A program made the translations under genes and the position numbers. Positions 40,609 to 48,968 of a stretch of DNA of 64,000 bases are shown piece by piece. Positions within the stretch are counted from its first letter, which is position 1. Each line of letters opens with the position of its first letter. The stretch comes from Sphingomonas sp. SORGH_AS_0879 (lineage in GTDB: Bacteria > Pseudomonadota > Alphaproteobacteria > Sphingomonadales > Sphingomonadaceae), in assembly GCF_030819175.1 (NCBI RefSeq), contig NZ_JAUTBJ010000002.1, positions 196,001-260,000 on the forward strand. The letters run 5' to 3'. The notes beneath the pieces were generated by a model. The model worked only from the letters and a program-made list of their open reading frames with translations. It was not told the DNA's origin and made no database searches.

Positions 40609-40637
40609 GAAAACGGAAAGGCCCCCGCTCCGGGGGC
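40609..40637 (-). terminator. candidate terminator downstream of lolA
   Basis: Minus-strand hairpin GCCCCCG-GAG-CGGGGGC (40621-40637) followed by CTTTCCGTTTTCC. It is about 150 bases beyond the lolA stop; the interval between contains no gene. Confidence 0.5.
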
Positions 40638-40788
40638 ATGGAACGAGGGCCGACCTAGCGTTCGTCACGCAGGCGGGGAGAGGGGGCTCGTCCGAGCAAC
40701 AGGGGGGAATCTCGAAGGCCCCTCAACCGCAACCCCCTGATAGGGCAGCGAACCTGTCGCTCGGATGAATGAAATGGCCCGCCGGCGT

Positions 40789-41421
40789 TCAGTTTCGCGT
40801 CGGCCCCCTCCGGGGATCGTTGAATCGGAACGCTTTGTCGTCCACCGGCACCCCGAATCGCTGATTGGACAGACGAATGGTGGTCCGGCTGTTCTGGCTG
40901 TCCAGCGCGACCCAGCCCTGCATCATCAGCCCGCCCGGCGCGGCGGGATCGCGGGCGAAGACCAGGGTGATCTTGCCATATTCGGGATGCTTGGGATCGT
41001 TCGCCTCGACCGAGACCAGCCGTGAATCGGCGCTGGGCACCACCTTGGCATAGCGGCCGATATCGCGGCTGGGATCGAGCAGCACGCCCAGCGGCGAGTT
41101 CTTGATCGGCCAGCGCTGCTTCTGTCCGACCGAATAATCGAGGAACCACAGGCTGCCGCCATCCGCGACGATCAGCAGCGGCACGCCCTTTTCATATTGG
41201 AAGCGGATCTTGCCCGGCTTCTTCATGGTCAGCGTGCCGGTCAGCACCTTGCCCGCCCGGTCGGTCTGGGTGAAATCGGCGGTCATCGTCTGGACGGATT
41301 GCAGGTGACGCTGCACCGCCGCCAGGTCGCCTCCGGCCTGGGCCAGCGCGGGGAGGGGGGCGGCGACCATCGCCATGGCGGTCGGCGCCAACAGGGCGGA
41401 CGCCACAATCGAACGGATCAT
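40789..41421 (-). CDS. lolA: outer-membrane lipoprotein carrier protein LolA
   Basis: Periplasmic chaperone that ferries lipoproteins to the outer membrane, 210 residues. The ATG at 41421 follows AAAGGAG and opens a signal peptide ending PALAQA (about 28). The LolA domain has the usual MTADFTQTDRAGKVLTGTLTMKKPGKIRFQYE, LWFLDYSVGQKQRWPI and a C-terminal DSQNSRTTIRLSN. No lolB or ftsK is adjacent. Confidence 0.88.
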   Translation of the reverse strand: MIRSIVASALLAPTAMAMVAAPLPALAQAGGDLAAVQRHLQSVQTMTADFTQTDRAGKVLTGTLTMKKPGKIRFQYEKGVPLLIVADGGSLWFLDYSVGQKQRWPIKNSPLGVLLDPSRDIGRYAKVVPSADSRLVSVEANDPKHPEYGKITLVFARDPAAPGGLMMQGWVALDSQNSRTTIRLSNQRFGVPVDDKAFRFNDPRRGPTRN

Positions 41422-41485
41422 ATCAAACTCCTTTGGCCCGTCCGTCATGCGTCGGGTCTATTGAACGGGTCGTGAATCGCGGGCG

Positions 41486-42886
41486 CTACAGGGTGAAGGC
41501 GGCCTTCATCCCCAATATGGTGGCGTCGTCGGCTTGCGAATAGCCGCCGGGGTGATGGACGAACTGGAGGTTGGGGCGCATCTCCAGCCATTGGGCGGGG
41601 TGGATACTGTAATAGACCTCCGCCGCATATTCCGACCCCTGTACCGCCGGGCGGGTGGGATCGAGCCTCTGACCATCCGCCACGCGGCCGTTCACATGGG
41701 TCCGCGCCACGCCGATGCCCAGCACGTCGCCCGGCACGGCGGGAACCAGCCCCTTGTAGAATAGTCCGGCGGCGATCTGGTTATCGGTGACGCTGGTCGC
41801 GCGATCGGCCTGGGTCGCGTTGAGGAAGACGCTCAGCCCGTTCTCCGCCTTGCCGTCCTTGGTTTCGCCGGTCAGTTGCTGCTGGATATTGACGTACACG
41901 CCATAGCGGCTGGTCCGCTCCAGCGGCGCCAGGCCGGTGATCGCGATGGGGCGGCGGTTGATGTCGAGGAAGACGTCCGCCGCATCCGCCGTCGCGACCC
42001 AGCCGCCCAGCTTGTACGACCCGATCTTGCCGGCACTGGCATTGCGGATCCAGCCGATCTCTGCGGGGATCAGCACGCCGGTCGCACCCTTGAAATGGCC
42101 GATGAAGAAGTCGGTATCCAAGTTGCGCGGATTGATCTCATAGACCGCGCCCTGGACATACAGGTCGTCGTGCGGTTCGTAGCGCAGCCGCGCGCCCCAT
42201 TGGCTGACCGGCCAGTTCTGCCAATAGTCGCCGACCAGATTGCCCGGCTGTGCCCCGCAAAAGCTCAAGTTCATGAAGTGGCAGGAGAAGATGGCGAAAT
42301 CCTCGCCCGGATTGGTGCGGCCCAGTTTCAGTTCGAACCGCTCGCCCAGCCGCTGCTCGTACCAGAATTGGGTCAGGCGCAGCGTCTGGCCGCGACCATA
42401 GACCTCCTGCACCTGTTGCAGCGTGCCGAGCGCGGCGTCGTCGCTGAGGTTGCGGCCCCGGCGATAGGTGAGGGTGGCCTGGAACGCGCCGCCCTTCAGC
42501 CCGAAGACCTTCTCCAGATCGAACAGCGCGCCCGCGTCGAACTGCCCCGTCTCGCGCAACAACGTCTTGCGCCCGCCGGTGAGGTTGGCGGCACTTTCCG
42601 AGGCATAGCGGGCGGTGACGGTGATCCCGCGCTCGTTCAGCCGCGTGCGGATCTTGTGCCAGTCGCCGATGATCCCGGGCGGCGGCGTCCGCCGGGTGTC
42701 GGCGGTGATCGCCGAGGGCGCGCTGTCGGACGGGCGGACGGCGCGGCGGCGGGCGGGGGTGCGCTGCGTATCGCCGGCGGCGGCATCGGGCGTGACGCGG
42801 GCGGCGGTGGGGACGGGATCGGTGGTCTGCTGCGGCGACAGGGGTGCGGCGAGCAGCAGTGGTGCCCAGCCCCAGATCATCGCCAT
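41486..42886 (-). CDS. carbohydrate-selective porin, OprB family
   Basis: Outer-membrane porin of 466 residues. It has a signal peptide (about 1-18), a Pro/Thr-rich N-terminal segment (about 20-70) and the OprB barrel with GIIGDWHKIRTRLNERGITVTARYASE, FDLEKVFGLKGGAF and FWYEQRLGERFELKLGRTNPGEDF. The final strand DATILGMKAAFTL is followed directly by the stop. OprB porins admit glucose and other sugars. Nothing adjacent shows the substrate, although glycoside hydrolases exist at the window start. Confidence 0.88.
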   Translation of the reverse strand: MAMIWGWAPLLLAAPLSPQQTTDPVPTAARVTPDAAAGDTQRTPARRRAVRPSDSAPSAITADTRRTPPPGIIGDWHKIRTRLNERGITVTARYASESAANLTGGRKTLLRETGQFDAGALFDLEKVFGLKGGAFQATLTYRRGRNLSDDAALGTLQQVQEVYGRGQTLRLTQFWYEQRLGERFELKLGRTNPGEDFAIFSCHFMNLSFCGAQPGNLVGDYWQNWPVSQWGARLRYEPHDDLYVQGAVYEINPRNLDTDFFIGHFKGATGVLIPAEIGWIRNASAGKIGSYKLGGWVATADAADVFLDINRRPIAITGLAPLERTSRYGVYVNIQQQLTGETKDGKAENGLSVFLNATQADRATSVTDNQIAAGLFYKGLVPAVPGDVLGIGVARTHVNGRVADGQRLDPTRPAVQGSEYAAEVYYSIHPAQWLEMRPNLQFVHHPGGYSQADDATILGMKAAFTL

Positions 42887-42967
42887 CGCCTTAACCCCCT
42901 TTTACCCGTCGCTTTTCGTTGCGGACGGCAAACGATCGGAAGGGCAAAAGGTGCCGTAAACGTCAAT

Positions 42968-43088
42968 CCTCCCCGGCATGGGGAGGGCGACCAGCGAAGC
43001 TGGTGGAGGGGGATCGCCACACAGGCCGTCCTATGGGGAAGCCCCCTCCGTCAGGCCTGCGGCCTGCCACCTCCCCGTACCGGGGAGG
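42968..43088. repeat. dispersed repeat, family B copy 2
   Basis: CCTCCCCGGCATGGGGAGG at one end and CCTCCCCGTACCGGGGAGG at the other, with CCCCCTCCGTCAGGCCTGCG in between as in the copies at 48.66 and 55.0 kb. It fills most of the oprB-msrB gap of 208 bases. Confidence 0.85.
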
Positions 43089-43094
43089 AATAGG

Positions 43095-43556
43095 TCATCC
43101 CTGCTCCGCCGCGCGAACCTGGTCGATATAATCGCCATATCCCTCCGCCTCCATCTCCCCCAGCGGCACGAAGCGAAGCGAGGCGGAGTTGATGCAGTAG
43201 CGCAGGCCGCCGCGATCGCGCGGGCCGTCGGGAAAGACATGGCCCAGATGGCTGTCGCCATGCGCCGAGCGGACTTCGGTGCGGACCATGCCGTGCGTCG
43301 TGTCGCGCAATTCGTTGACATGCGCGGGCTCGATCGGCCGCGTGAAGCTGGGCCAGCCGCAATGCGAATCGAACTTGTCGGCGGAGGCGAAGAGCGGCTC
43401 GCCCGAGACGATGTCGACATACAGGCCCGGCTCGCGCGTGTGGAGATATTCGCCGGTGCCGGGGCGCTCGGTGCCGCTCTGCTGGGTCACATAATATTGT
43501 TCGGGCGTCAGCTTCGCGAGGGCTTCCTCGGTCTTGGCATAGCGGGTGTCGGCCAT
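43095..43556 (-). CDS. msrB: peptide-methionine (R)-S-oxide reductase MsrB
   Basis: Repairs oxidised methionine, R-isomer; 153 residues, cytoplasmic. The catalytic cysteine is in [12 protein letters not shown] (C121), and a second, probably resolving, cysteine is in SHCGWPSF (C66). The two CxxC zinc pairs of E. coli MsrB are absent: the equivalent places read [10 protein letters not shown] and [13 protein letters not shown]. This is therefore the zinc-free form. The start follows GGAAAGGAAG. It lies 17 bases after the DsbA-family gene and is probably co-transcribed. Confidence 0.92.
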   Translation of the reverse strand: MADTRYAKTEEALAKLTPEQYYVTQQSGTERPGTGEYLHTREPGLYVDIVSGEPLFASADKFDSHCGWPSFTRPIEPAHVNELRDTTHGMVRTEVRSAHGDSHLGHVFPDGPRDRGGLRYCINSASLRFVPLGEMEAEGYGDYIDQVRAAEQG

Positions 43557-43573
43557 GGGACTTCCTTTCCGGC

Positions 43574-44221
43574 TCAGGCTTGGGCGGCGATCTGGCGCAG
43601 CGCCTGTTCGAACGCTTCGGGCGGTTGCCCACCCGAGATCAGGTAACGATTGTCGATAACGATGGCGGGCACCGATTGGATGCCGCGCCCCTGCCACAGC
43701 CGCTCGGCCTCGCGGACCTCGGCGGCATAGCGGTCGGAGGACAGGATCGCGCGGGCCTCGCCCTCGTCCAGCCCGGCGCGGGTCACGGCGGCGACCAGCA
43801 CGTCGTGATCCGCGATATTCTCGCCGCGCGTGAAATAGCTGTCGAACAGCGCATGCTTCAGTTCCGCCTGTCGCCCCTCGATCCCGGCCCAGTGGAGCAG
43901 CCGATGCGCGTCGAAACTGTTATAGATGCGCGACGTATCGCCCATCGCCATGGTGAAGCCGACCGAGGCCGCTCGCTCGCGGATCGTCGCGCGGGTGGCG
44001 GCGGACTGTTCGGGCGTGGCGCCATATTTGCGGCCGATATGCTCGACGATATTCTCGCCCTCCGGGACCATCGCCGGGTTCAGTTCGAAGGGCTGGAAAT
44101 GGATGTCCGCCTCCACCGTGTCGCCCATCCGGTCGAGCGCGGTTTCCAGCCCGCGCAGGCCGATGACGCACCAGGGGCAGGAGACGTCGGAGACGAAGTC
44201 GATACGGATCGGACGGGACAT
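43574..44221 (-). CDS. DsbA family oxidoreductase (FrnE-like)
   Basis: Thioredoxin-fold disulphide oxidoreductase of 215 residues with the active site [10 protein letters not shown] (CPWC at 15-18). It has no signal peptide, so it is probably cytoplasmic, as in FrnE proteins. A helical insertion around residues 60-150 is followed by [24 protein letters not shown] with the cis-proline. Next to msrB it may supply thiol chemistry for oxidative stress; that link is inferred. Confidence 0.86.
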   Translation of the reverse strand: MSRPIRIDFVSDVSCPWCVIGLRGLETALDRMGDTVEADIHFQPFELNPAMVPEGENIVEHIGRKYGATPEQSAATRATIRERAASVGFTMAMGDTSRIYNSFDAHRLLHWAGIEGRQAELKHALFDSYFTRGENIADHDVLVAAVTRAGLDEGEARAILSSDRYAAEVREAERLWQGRGIQSVPAIVIDNRYLISGGQPPEAFEQALRQIAAQA

Positions 44222-44397
44222 GCAGGGTCCTGGATGATGCGGCCGGGCCGCGAACGCCTCGCTTATGTGGGAGGGGCTCTGCCGCCCTGCAACCGGCGGA
44301 ACATCGCGCCATGGCGGCGGCTTTTGCATCGGAGCACTTTGCAGCAAGGACCGCGCCGGATAGCAGCATCGGGCCAGTTCAAGAGGGATATGCCAGA

Positions 44398-45147
44398 ATG
44401 ACCAGAACAGTCCTCGTCACCGGTGCGACCGCCGGAATCGGTGCGGCGACGGCGCGCGCCTTCGTCGCCAGCGGATGGCGGGTGATCGGGACCGGCCGCC
44501 GCGCCGACCGGCTGGAGGCGCTGGCGGGCGAGTTGGGCGGGGCCTTTCATCCGCTCGCCTTCGACATCACCGACGAGGATGCGCTGGACGCGGCGCTGGC
44601 GGGATTGCCGCCCGAATTCGCCGGGATCGACCTGCTGATCAACAATGCCGGGCTCGCGCTCGGCACCAAGCCCGCCCAGGACAGCGATCTGGCCCAATGG
44701 CGGACGATGATCGCGACCAATATCGATGGCCTCATCACCATTACCCACCGCTTGCTGCCCCGCCTGATCGAGCGGCGCGGGGGGATCATCAACCTGTCCT
44801 CGGTGGCGGCGAACTACCCCTATACCGGCGGCAACGTCTATGGCGGGACCAAGGCGTTCGTGAAGCAATTCTCGCTGAACCTGCGCGCCGACCTGCATGG
44901 CAAGGGGGTGCGCGTCACCTCGATCGAGCCGGGCATGGTCGAGACCGAGTTCACCACCATCCGCACCGGCGGCGACCGGGCGGCGTCGGACGCGCTCTAT
45001 GCGGGATCGAACCCGATGACGGGGGAGGATATCGCCGCGACGCTGCTCTGGGTGGCGGAACTGCCGCCGCATCTCAACATCAACCGGCTGGAGTTGATGC
45101 CGGTCAGCCAGTCCTTCGCGGGCTTCCAGGTCGCGCGAGAAGGGTAA
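44398..45147 (+). CDS. SDR family NAD(P)-dependent oxidoreductase, YdfG-like
   Basis: Short-chain dehydrogenase of 249 residues. The cofactor motif is VLVTGATAGIGAATARAF, with GRRADR suggesting NADP preference, LLINNAGLALG and NLSSVAANYPYTGGNVYGGTK (catalytic Ser, Tyr, Lys). EPGMVETEF follows the active site. It is close to YdfG, a 3-hydroxy acid/serine dehydrogenase; the true substrate is not known. Confidence 0.86.
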   Translation: MTRTVLVTGATAGIGAATARAFVASGWRVIGTGRRADRLEALAGELGGAFHPLAFDITDEDALDAALAGLPPEFAGIDLLINNAGLALGTKPAQDSDLAQWRTMIATNIDGLITITHRLLPRLIERRGGIINLSSVAANYPYTGGNVYGGTKAFVKQFSLNLRADLHGKGVRVTSIEPGMVETEFTTIRTGGDRAASDALYAGSNPMTGEDIAATLLWVAELPPHLNINRLELMPVSQSFAGFQVAREG

Positions 45148-45151
45148 GCCG

Positions 45152-45634
45152 TCAGAGCGGTCGGTGCATCACCAGCGCATCGACCGGCCCCAGCGCCGGG
45201 TGTCGGAACGCCCCCGGCACCCGCCCGACCGTTGTGAAGCCCAGCGCCGTCCACAGATGCACGGCGGCGGCGTTGCTGCTCACCACGAAATTGAACTGCA
45301 TCGCGGAGAACCCCCGCGCGCGGGCTTCGTCGAAGGAATGCAGCGCCATCGCCCGTGCGACGCCTTTCCCCCGTGCGACGGCGGCGGTCATATATCCCGC
45401 ATTGGCGACATGATCCCCGCCGCCCGCCTGATTGGCGCGGATATAATAGGTGCCGAGGATCGCGCCGTCCTCCTCCGCCACGAAGACCGTCTTGTCCGCA
45501 CCGAACCAATAGGCGAGCGCGGCCTCCCCGGTCATGTCGCGGTCGAGCGCATAGGTCTCCCCTGCGCGGATCACCGGTAGAATGATCGCGGCGATGGCGG
45601 AGGCGTCGACGGGGAGGGCGGGGCGGATATTCAT
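45152..45634 (-). CDS. GNAT family N-acetyltransferase
   Basis: Acetyltransferase of 160 residues with MNIRPALPVDASAIAAIILP at the start. The acetyl-CoA loop region is MTAAVARGKGVARAMALHSFDEARARG (R/Q-x-x-G-x-G/A), followed by MQFNFVVSSNAAAVHLWTALGF. The substrate is unknown. It converges on the SDR gene, whose stop lies 4 bases away. Confidence 0.82.
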   Translation of the reverse strand: MNIRPALPVDASAIAAIILPVIRAGETYALDRDMTGEAALAYWFGADKTVFVAEEDGAILGTYYIRANQAGGGDHVANAGYMTAAVARGKGVARAMALHSFDEARARGFSAMQFNFVVSSNAAAVHLWTALGFTTVGRVPGAFRHPALGPVDALVMHRPL

Positions 45635-45738
45635 GAGGGCAGGATAAAGCCGGACAGATGGATTTGCGACCATCGACAGTTCGGAACGAGGCTTCGCACT
45701 GGTAGCATGGTCGTCGGATAGCGGTCGGGAGAGGGCGG

Positions 45739-46185
45739 ATGACGACAGGTATCACCGGGTTGAACCACATCACGCTTGCCGTTTCCGATCTGGACCGGGC
45801 AGTGACCTTTTACCGCGACGTTCTGGGATGTGACCTGCGCGCGCGGTGGAGGGATGGGGCCTATCTGGAGGCCGGTTCGCTCTGGCTTTGCCTGTCCCAT
45901 GACGTACAGGCGCACCCGTCACCGCGGCCTGACTACACCCATGTCGCTTTTGCGGTTCCAGCGGATAATTATGCCGCGCTGAGGACCCGCCTGTTGGCGA
46001 CATGCCCGATCTGGAAGGACAATGCGAGCGAGGGGGCTTCGACCTATTTCCTCGATCCTGACGGACATCAGCTCGAAATTCACGTCGGGACGCTCGAATC
46101 GCGATTGCGCTACTATCGCGATCATCCCGAAAAAGGCGTCGAACTTTTCGATGACAGATCGCGCGAACAAGATCGCTGCATCTGA
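45739..46185 (+). CDS. fosA: FosA-type fosfomycin glutathione transferase
   Basis: Metal-dependent VOC-fold enzyme of 148 residues that opens the fosfomycin epoxide with glutathione. Metal ligands match P. aeruginosa FosA: H10 (LNHITLAV), H68 (DYTHVAF), E113 (LEIHVG). Substrate and K+ site residues are also in place: Y42 and W49 (GAYLEAGSLWLCLS), K93, S97 and S101 (WKDNASEGAS), Y103 and R122. No mobile element or resistance gene is adjacent, so it is probably intrinsic. Activity is inferred from residues. Confidence 0.88.
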   Translation: MTTGITGLNHITLAVSDLDRAVTFYRDVLGCDLRARWRDGAYLEAGSLWLCLSHDVQAHPSPRPDYTHVAFAVPADNYAALRTRLLATCPIWKDNASEGASTYFLDPDGHQLEIHVGTLESRLRYYRDHPEKGVELFDDRSREQDRCI

Positions 46186-46233
46186 TTTTGGGAAGCGCCG
46201 CTTTGCGACGAAGGCGGTTCCTGTAAGAACCGC

Positions 46234-46308
46234 TGGAGCGGGCGAAGGGATTCGAACCCTCGACCCCAACCTTGGCAAGGTTGTGCTCTACCCCTGAGCT
46301 ACGCCCGC
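46234..46308 (-). tRNA. tRNA-Gly (anticodon GCC)
   Basis: 75 nt with encoded CCA (46234-46236). Acceptor stem GCGGGCG/CGCCCGC, D-arm GCTCAGGGGTAGAGC, anticodon loop TTGCCAA with GCC, T-arm GAGGGTTCGAATCCCTT. Confidence 0.97.
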
Positions 46309-46420
46309 TCTGGCGTTCCGAACCGGCGAACCGGCTGGGGTGAGGCGCGCTAATAGATGTGGGTTTTCGAACCGGCAAGCCCTTTTTTTAGAATTTTTCC
46401 GACTGGCGGCTTCTCGTTGA

Positions 46421-46435
46421 GAACATTACAAGAAC
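46421..46435 (+). promoter_or_regulatory. LexA (SOS) box upstream of imuA
   Basis: GAAC-ATTACAA-GAAC fits the alphaproteobacterial LexA operator GAAC-N7-GAAC exactly. It ends four bases before the imuA ATG, so LexA bound here would block transcription of the mutasome genes. Confidence 0.85.
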
Positions 46436-46439
46436 AAAT

Positions 46440-47201
46440 ATGGAGGAGCCCTTCGCCCTGATCGACCGACTGCGCCGCGCCGCCGCTTTGGCGAGCGAGG
46501 CGGCGCGCGGGGTGGAGGGGATGGCGGAGGATGGTCTGTCCAGTCTGGCGCGGGCACAACTTCATGAGATTCATACACTTTCCCAGGAGGATGCGGCCAG
46601 CGGCGCGGGCTTTGCCATGGGGTGCGTGCTGGCGGCGGCGGCGCGACCGTTGCTGTGGCTGCGCACCGAATCCGCCGAGAGGGAAGGTGGGCGACTCCAT
46701 GGGCCGGGGCTGGTCGCGATGGGGCTGGACCCCGCCGATCTGGTCGTGGTGGTGGTCGCCGACGATGCCGCCTTGCTGCGCGCGGCGGCGGATGGCGCGC
46801 GCTGTCCGGGGCTGGGCACGGTGATCGCGGAGGGCTGGGGGGCGATGCGGGGCTATGACCTCACCGCTTCGCGCCGGTTGATGCTGTCGGCCGAAGCCTC
46901 GGGCGTGCTGATGATCCTGCTGCGTGTCGGCGGTCAGGCGGTGCCGAGTGCCGCCGCGACCCGCTGGGCGGTCGCGCCCGCCCCGTCGCGCGCGCTGGCC
47001 GCCGATGCGCCGGGCGCCCCCGCCTATGACCTGGAATTGCTGCGTCGACGGGGAGGGCCCGCCGGTGCCCGTTGGCGCGTGGAGTGGAACCGTGACACGC
47101 AAAGCTTCGATCCCGCGCCGCTATCTGGCGCTCGTCTTCCCCTGGTTGCCGATCGAGCGGCTGCGGGCCCGCCGCCCGCATCTGTTCGTCGCGCGCGATG
47201 A
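46440..47201 (+). CDS. imuA: ImuA, RecA-like accessory protein of the SOS mutasome
   Basis: Partner of ImuB and DnaE2 in damage-induced mutagenesis, 253 residues. It has a RecA/SulA-like core without a clear Walker A (VLAAAARPLLWLRTE), the LHEIHTLSQEDAASGAGFAMG stretch, SRRLMLSAEASGVLMILLR, and LRRRGGPAGARWRVEWNRD at the end. The ATG at 46440 has no ribosome-binding site and is next to the LexA box, so translation could be leaderless. An internal ATG at 46521 follows GGAGGGG but would lose conserved residues. It overlaps imuB by 110 bases. Confidence 0.85.
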   Translation: MEEPFALIDRLRRAAALASEAARGVEGMAEDGLSSLARAQLHEIHTLSQEDAASGAGFAMGCVLAAAARPLLWLRTESAEREGGRLHGPGLVAMGLDPADLVVVVVADDAALLRAAADGARCPGLGTVIAEGWGAMRGYDLTASRRLMLSAEASGVLMILLRVGGQAVPSAAATRWAVAPAPSRALAADAPGAPAYDLELLRRRGGPAGARWRVEWNRDTQSFDPAPLSGARLPLVADRAAAGPPPASVRRAR

Positions 47202-48645
47202 CGCGCCGATCGCCTTTGCCGAATCGGTCGGCGGCGCGATTCGGATCGCCGCGCTGGATAAGGAGGCGGTGGCGGCGGGGCTGTCGGTCGGGCTGACGCT
47301 CGCCGATGCGCGGGCGCGGGTGCCGGAGATCGAGGTGTTCCCGCACGATCCCGCCGCCGATGCCGACTGGCTGGAGCGGCTGGCGGAGGGGGCACGGCGT
47401 TACAGCCCGGCGGTGGCGCTCGACCCGCCACAGGGACTGGTGCTGGACAGCGCGGGGGCGGATCACCTGTTCGGCGGCGAGCGCGGGCTGGCCGAGGATA
47501 TCGAGACGCGGATGGCCAGGCGCGGGATCACCGTGCGGCTGGCTTATGGCGACACCCCCGAGGCGGCGCGGGCGCTGGCGCGTCATGCGGGTGCCCCGGC
47601 TCCGGACGAGATGGGGGCGATCCGCCGCCTGTCCGTGGCCGCGCTGGAACTGGACGCGGATGCGACGGCGGCGCTGGTCGCGGCGGGGTTGAAGTCGGTC
47701 GGCGACGTGCTGGCGCGACCGATGGCGGCGATCGCGGCGCGTTTCGGGCGCGAGGCGGCAACGGCGCTGCGGCGACTGACCGGCGAGGAGGAGAGCCCGC
47801 TGACCCCGCGCGTGGTGGCCGCCCCGATCGGGGTGGAGCGCCGCTTTGCCGAGCCGGTGGCCAGGACCGAGCATATGCTGGCGGTGCTGGAGGACCTGGC
47901 GGGGGAGGCGGCACGCGCGCTGGAGGAGCGGCATGAGGGTGGGCGGCGCTGGGACGCGCGGCTGTTCCGTGCGGATGGCGAGGTGCAGGGCCTGCGCGTC
48001 GAGACGGGGCAGCCGACCCGGGATCCGACGGTGCTGCTGCGGCTGTTCCGCGAGCGGATCGAGGCGCTGACCGATCCGCTCGACCCCGGTTTCGGATACG
48101 ACCTGATCCGATTGGACGTCGGGCTGGCCGAGAAGCTGGACGCGGTCCAGTTGCGGCTGGAGGGGGGAGAGGCCAAGTCGGAGGCGGTGGCGGCGCTGAT
48201 CGACCGGCTGGGCACCCGGCTGGGGCGCGAGAGGGTGCGGCGAATCCATCCGCGCGACAGCCATATTCCCGAACAGGCCGAGTTGCTGCTGCCCGCGACG
48301 CAGGATGCGCCCTGCGCCGAATGGTCCCGACCCGAACCGGGCGAGCCGCCGCTGCGGCCCATCCACCTGTTCGACCCGCCCCAGCCGATCGAGTCGCTCG
48401 CCGCCGAGACGCCCGACGGACCGCCTGCGCGCTTTCGCTGGCGGCGGAAACTGCATGACGTGGCGCGCGCCGAAGGGCCCGAGCGGATCACGGGCGAATG
48501 GTGGCGGCGGGCGGACATGACGCCGCCCACGCGCGACTATTACCGGGTCGAGGATGTGCGCGGGCGGCGCTTCTGGATCTTCCGCCATGGCCTCTACAGC
48601 GAGACCGAGCGGCCCCGCTGGTATGTCCACGGCCTGTTCGCGTGA
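47092..48645 (+). CDS. imuB: ImuB, Y-family polymerase-like mutasome protein
   Basis: Catalytically inactive Y-family polymerase homologue that connects DnaE2 to the beta clamp, 517 residues. The GTG at 47092 follows GGAG and begins VTRKASIPRRYLALVFPWLPIERL. SYxD-type catalytic residues are replaced (VLDSAGADHLFGGE). The helix-hairpin-helix region is LKSVGDVLARPMAAIAARFG, and the C-terminus ends YSETERPRWYVHGLFA. The gene precedes dnaE2 by 323 bases of repeat sequence. Confidence 0.88.
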   Translation: MTRKASIPRRYLALVFPWLPIERLRARRPHLFVARDDAPIAFAESVGGAIRIAALDKEAVAAGLSVGLTLADARARVPEIEVFPHDPAADADWLERLAEGARRYSPAVALDPPQGLVLDSAGADHLFGGERGLAEDIETRMARRGITVRLAYGDTPEAARALARHAGAPAPDEMGAIRRLSVAALELDADATAALVAAGLKSVGDVLARPMAAIAARFGREAATALRRLTGEEESPLTPRVVAAPIGVERRFAEPVARTEHMLAVLEDLAGEAARALEERHEGGRRWDARLFRADGEVQGLRVETGQPTRDPTVLLRLFRERIEALTDPLDPGFGYDLIRLDVGLAEKLDAVQLRLEGGEAKSEAVAALIDRLGTRLGRERVRRIHPRDSHIPEQAELLLPATQDAPCAEWSRPEPGEPPLRPIHLFDPPQPIESLAAETPDGPPARFRWRRKLHDVARAEGPERITGEWWRRADMTPPTRDYYRVEDVRGRRFWIFRHGLYSETERPRWYVHGLFA

Positions 48646-48659
48646 ACAGCGCCAAAATT

Positions 48660-48786
48660 CCTCCCCTGCAAGGGGAGGTGGCAGGGCGAAGCCCTGACGG
48701 AGGGGTGTCCCCGGTCGCGGGGTTCCCGATCCTCGCTGGCGGGGACACCCCTCCACCATGCTGCGCATGGTCCTCCTCCCCTTACA
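48660..48786. repeat. dispersed repeat, family B copy 3, interrupted by a MITE
   Basis: It starts with the intact hairpin CCTCCCCTGCAAGGGGAGG (48660-48678), then TGGCAGGGCGAAGCCCTGAC and GGTGTCCCCGG, and ends CCACCATGCTGCGCATGGTC then CCTCCCCTTACA. The matching arm AGGGGAGG resumes after the MITE, at 48952. It lies between imuB and dnaE2; with the MITE it fills the 323-base gap. Confidence 0.82.
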
Positions 48787-48946
48787 GGATTCCTCTGCAA
48801 AACTCCCGCCAGCACCATCCCGGCGAAGGCCGGGACCCAGTTGCGGGACGATTGTAAATGCCTCTCATCGCTTGCAAACTGGACCCCGGCCTCCGCCGGG
48901 GTGGTCGATGTTCATGGGGGGCGTCCCGACTTTCGCAGAGGAATCC
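48787..48946. mobile_element. 160-bp MITE-like element related to the IS at 39.4 kb
   Basis: Ends GGATTCCTCTGCAAAACT (48787-48804) and, inverted, GGATTCCTCTGCGAAAGT (48929-48946), each 16 of 18 identical to the terminal repeats of the IS5-type element. TTACA is duplicated on both sides (48782-48786 and 48947-48951). There is no coding capacity. The interior carries ATCCCGGCGAAGGCCGGGAC and a second GC-rich hairpin not found in the IS. Confidence 0.82.
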
Positions 48947-48968
48947 TTACAGGGGAGGAAGGGGTTAA

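Noticed and set aside
39252..40788. Genomic island around the IS
   Set aside because: Only the IS lies between core genes xthA and lolA; there is no integrase, cargo or base-composition change visible.
45739..46308. tRNA-Gly as an attachment site for acquired fosA
   Set aside because: No integrase and no repeated tRNA 3' end seen on the other side; composition matches neighbours.
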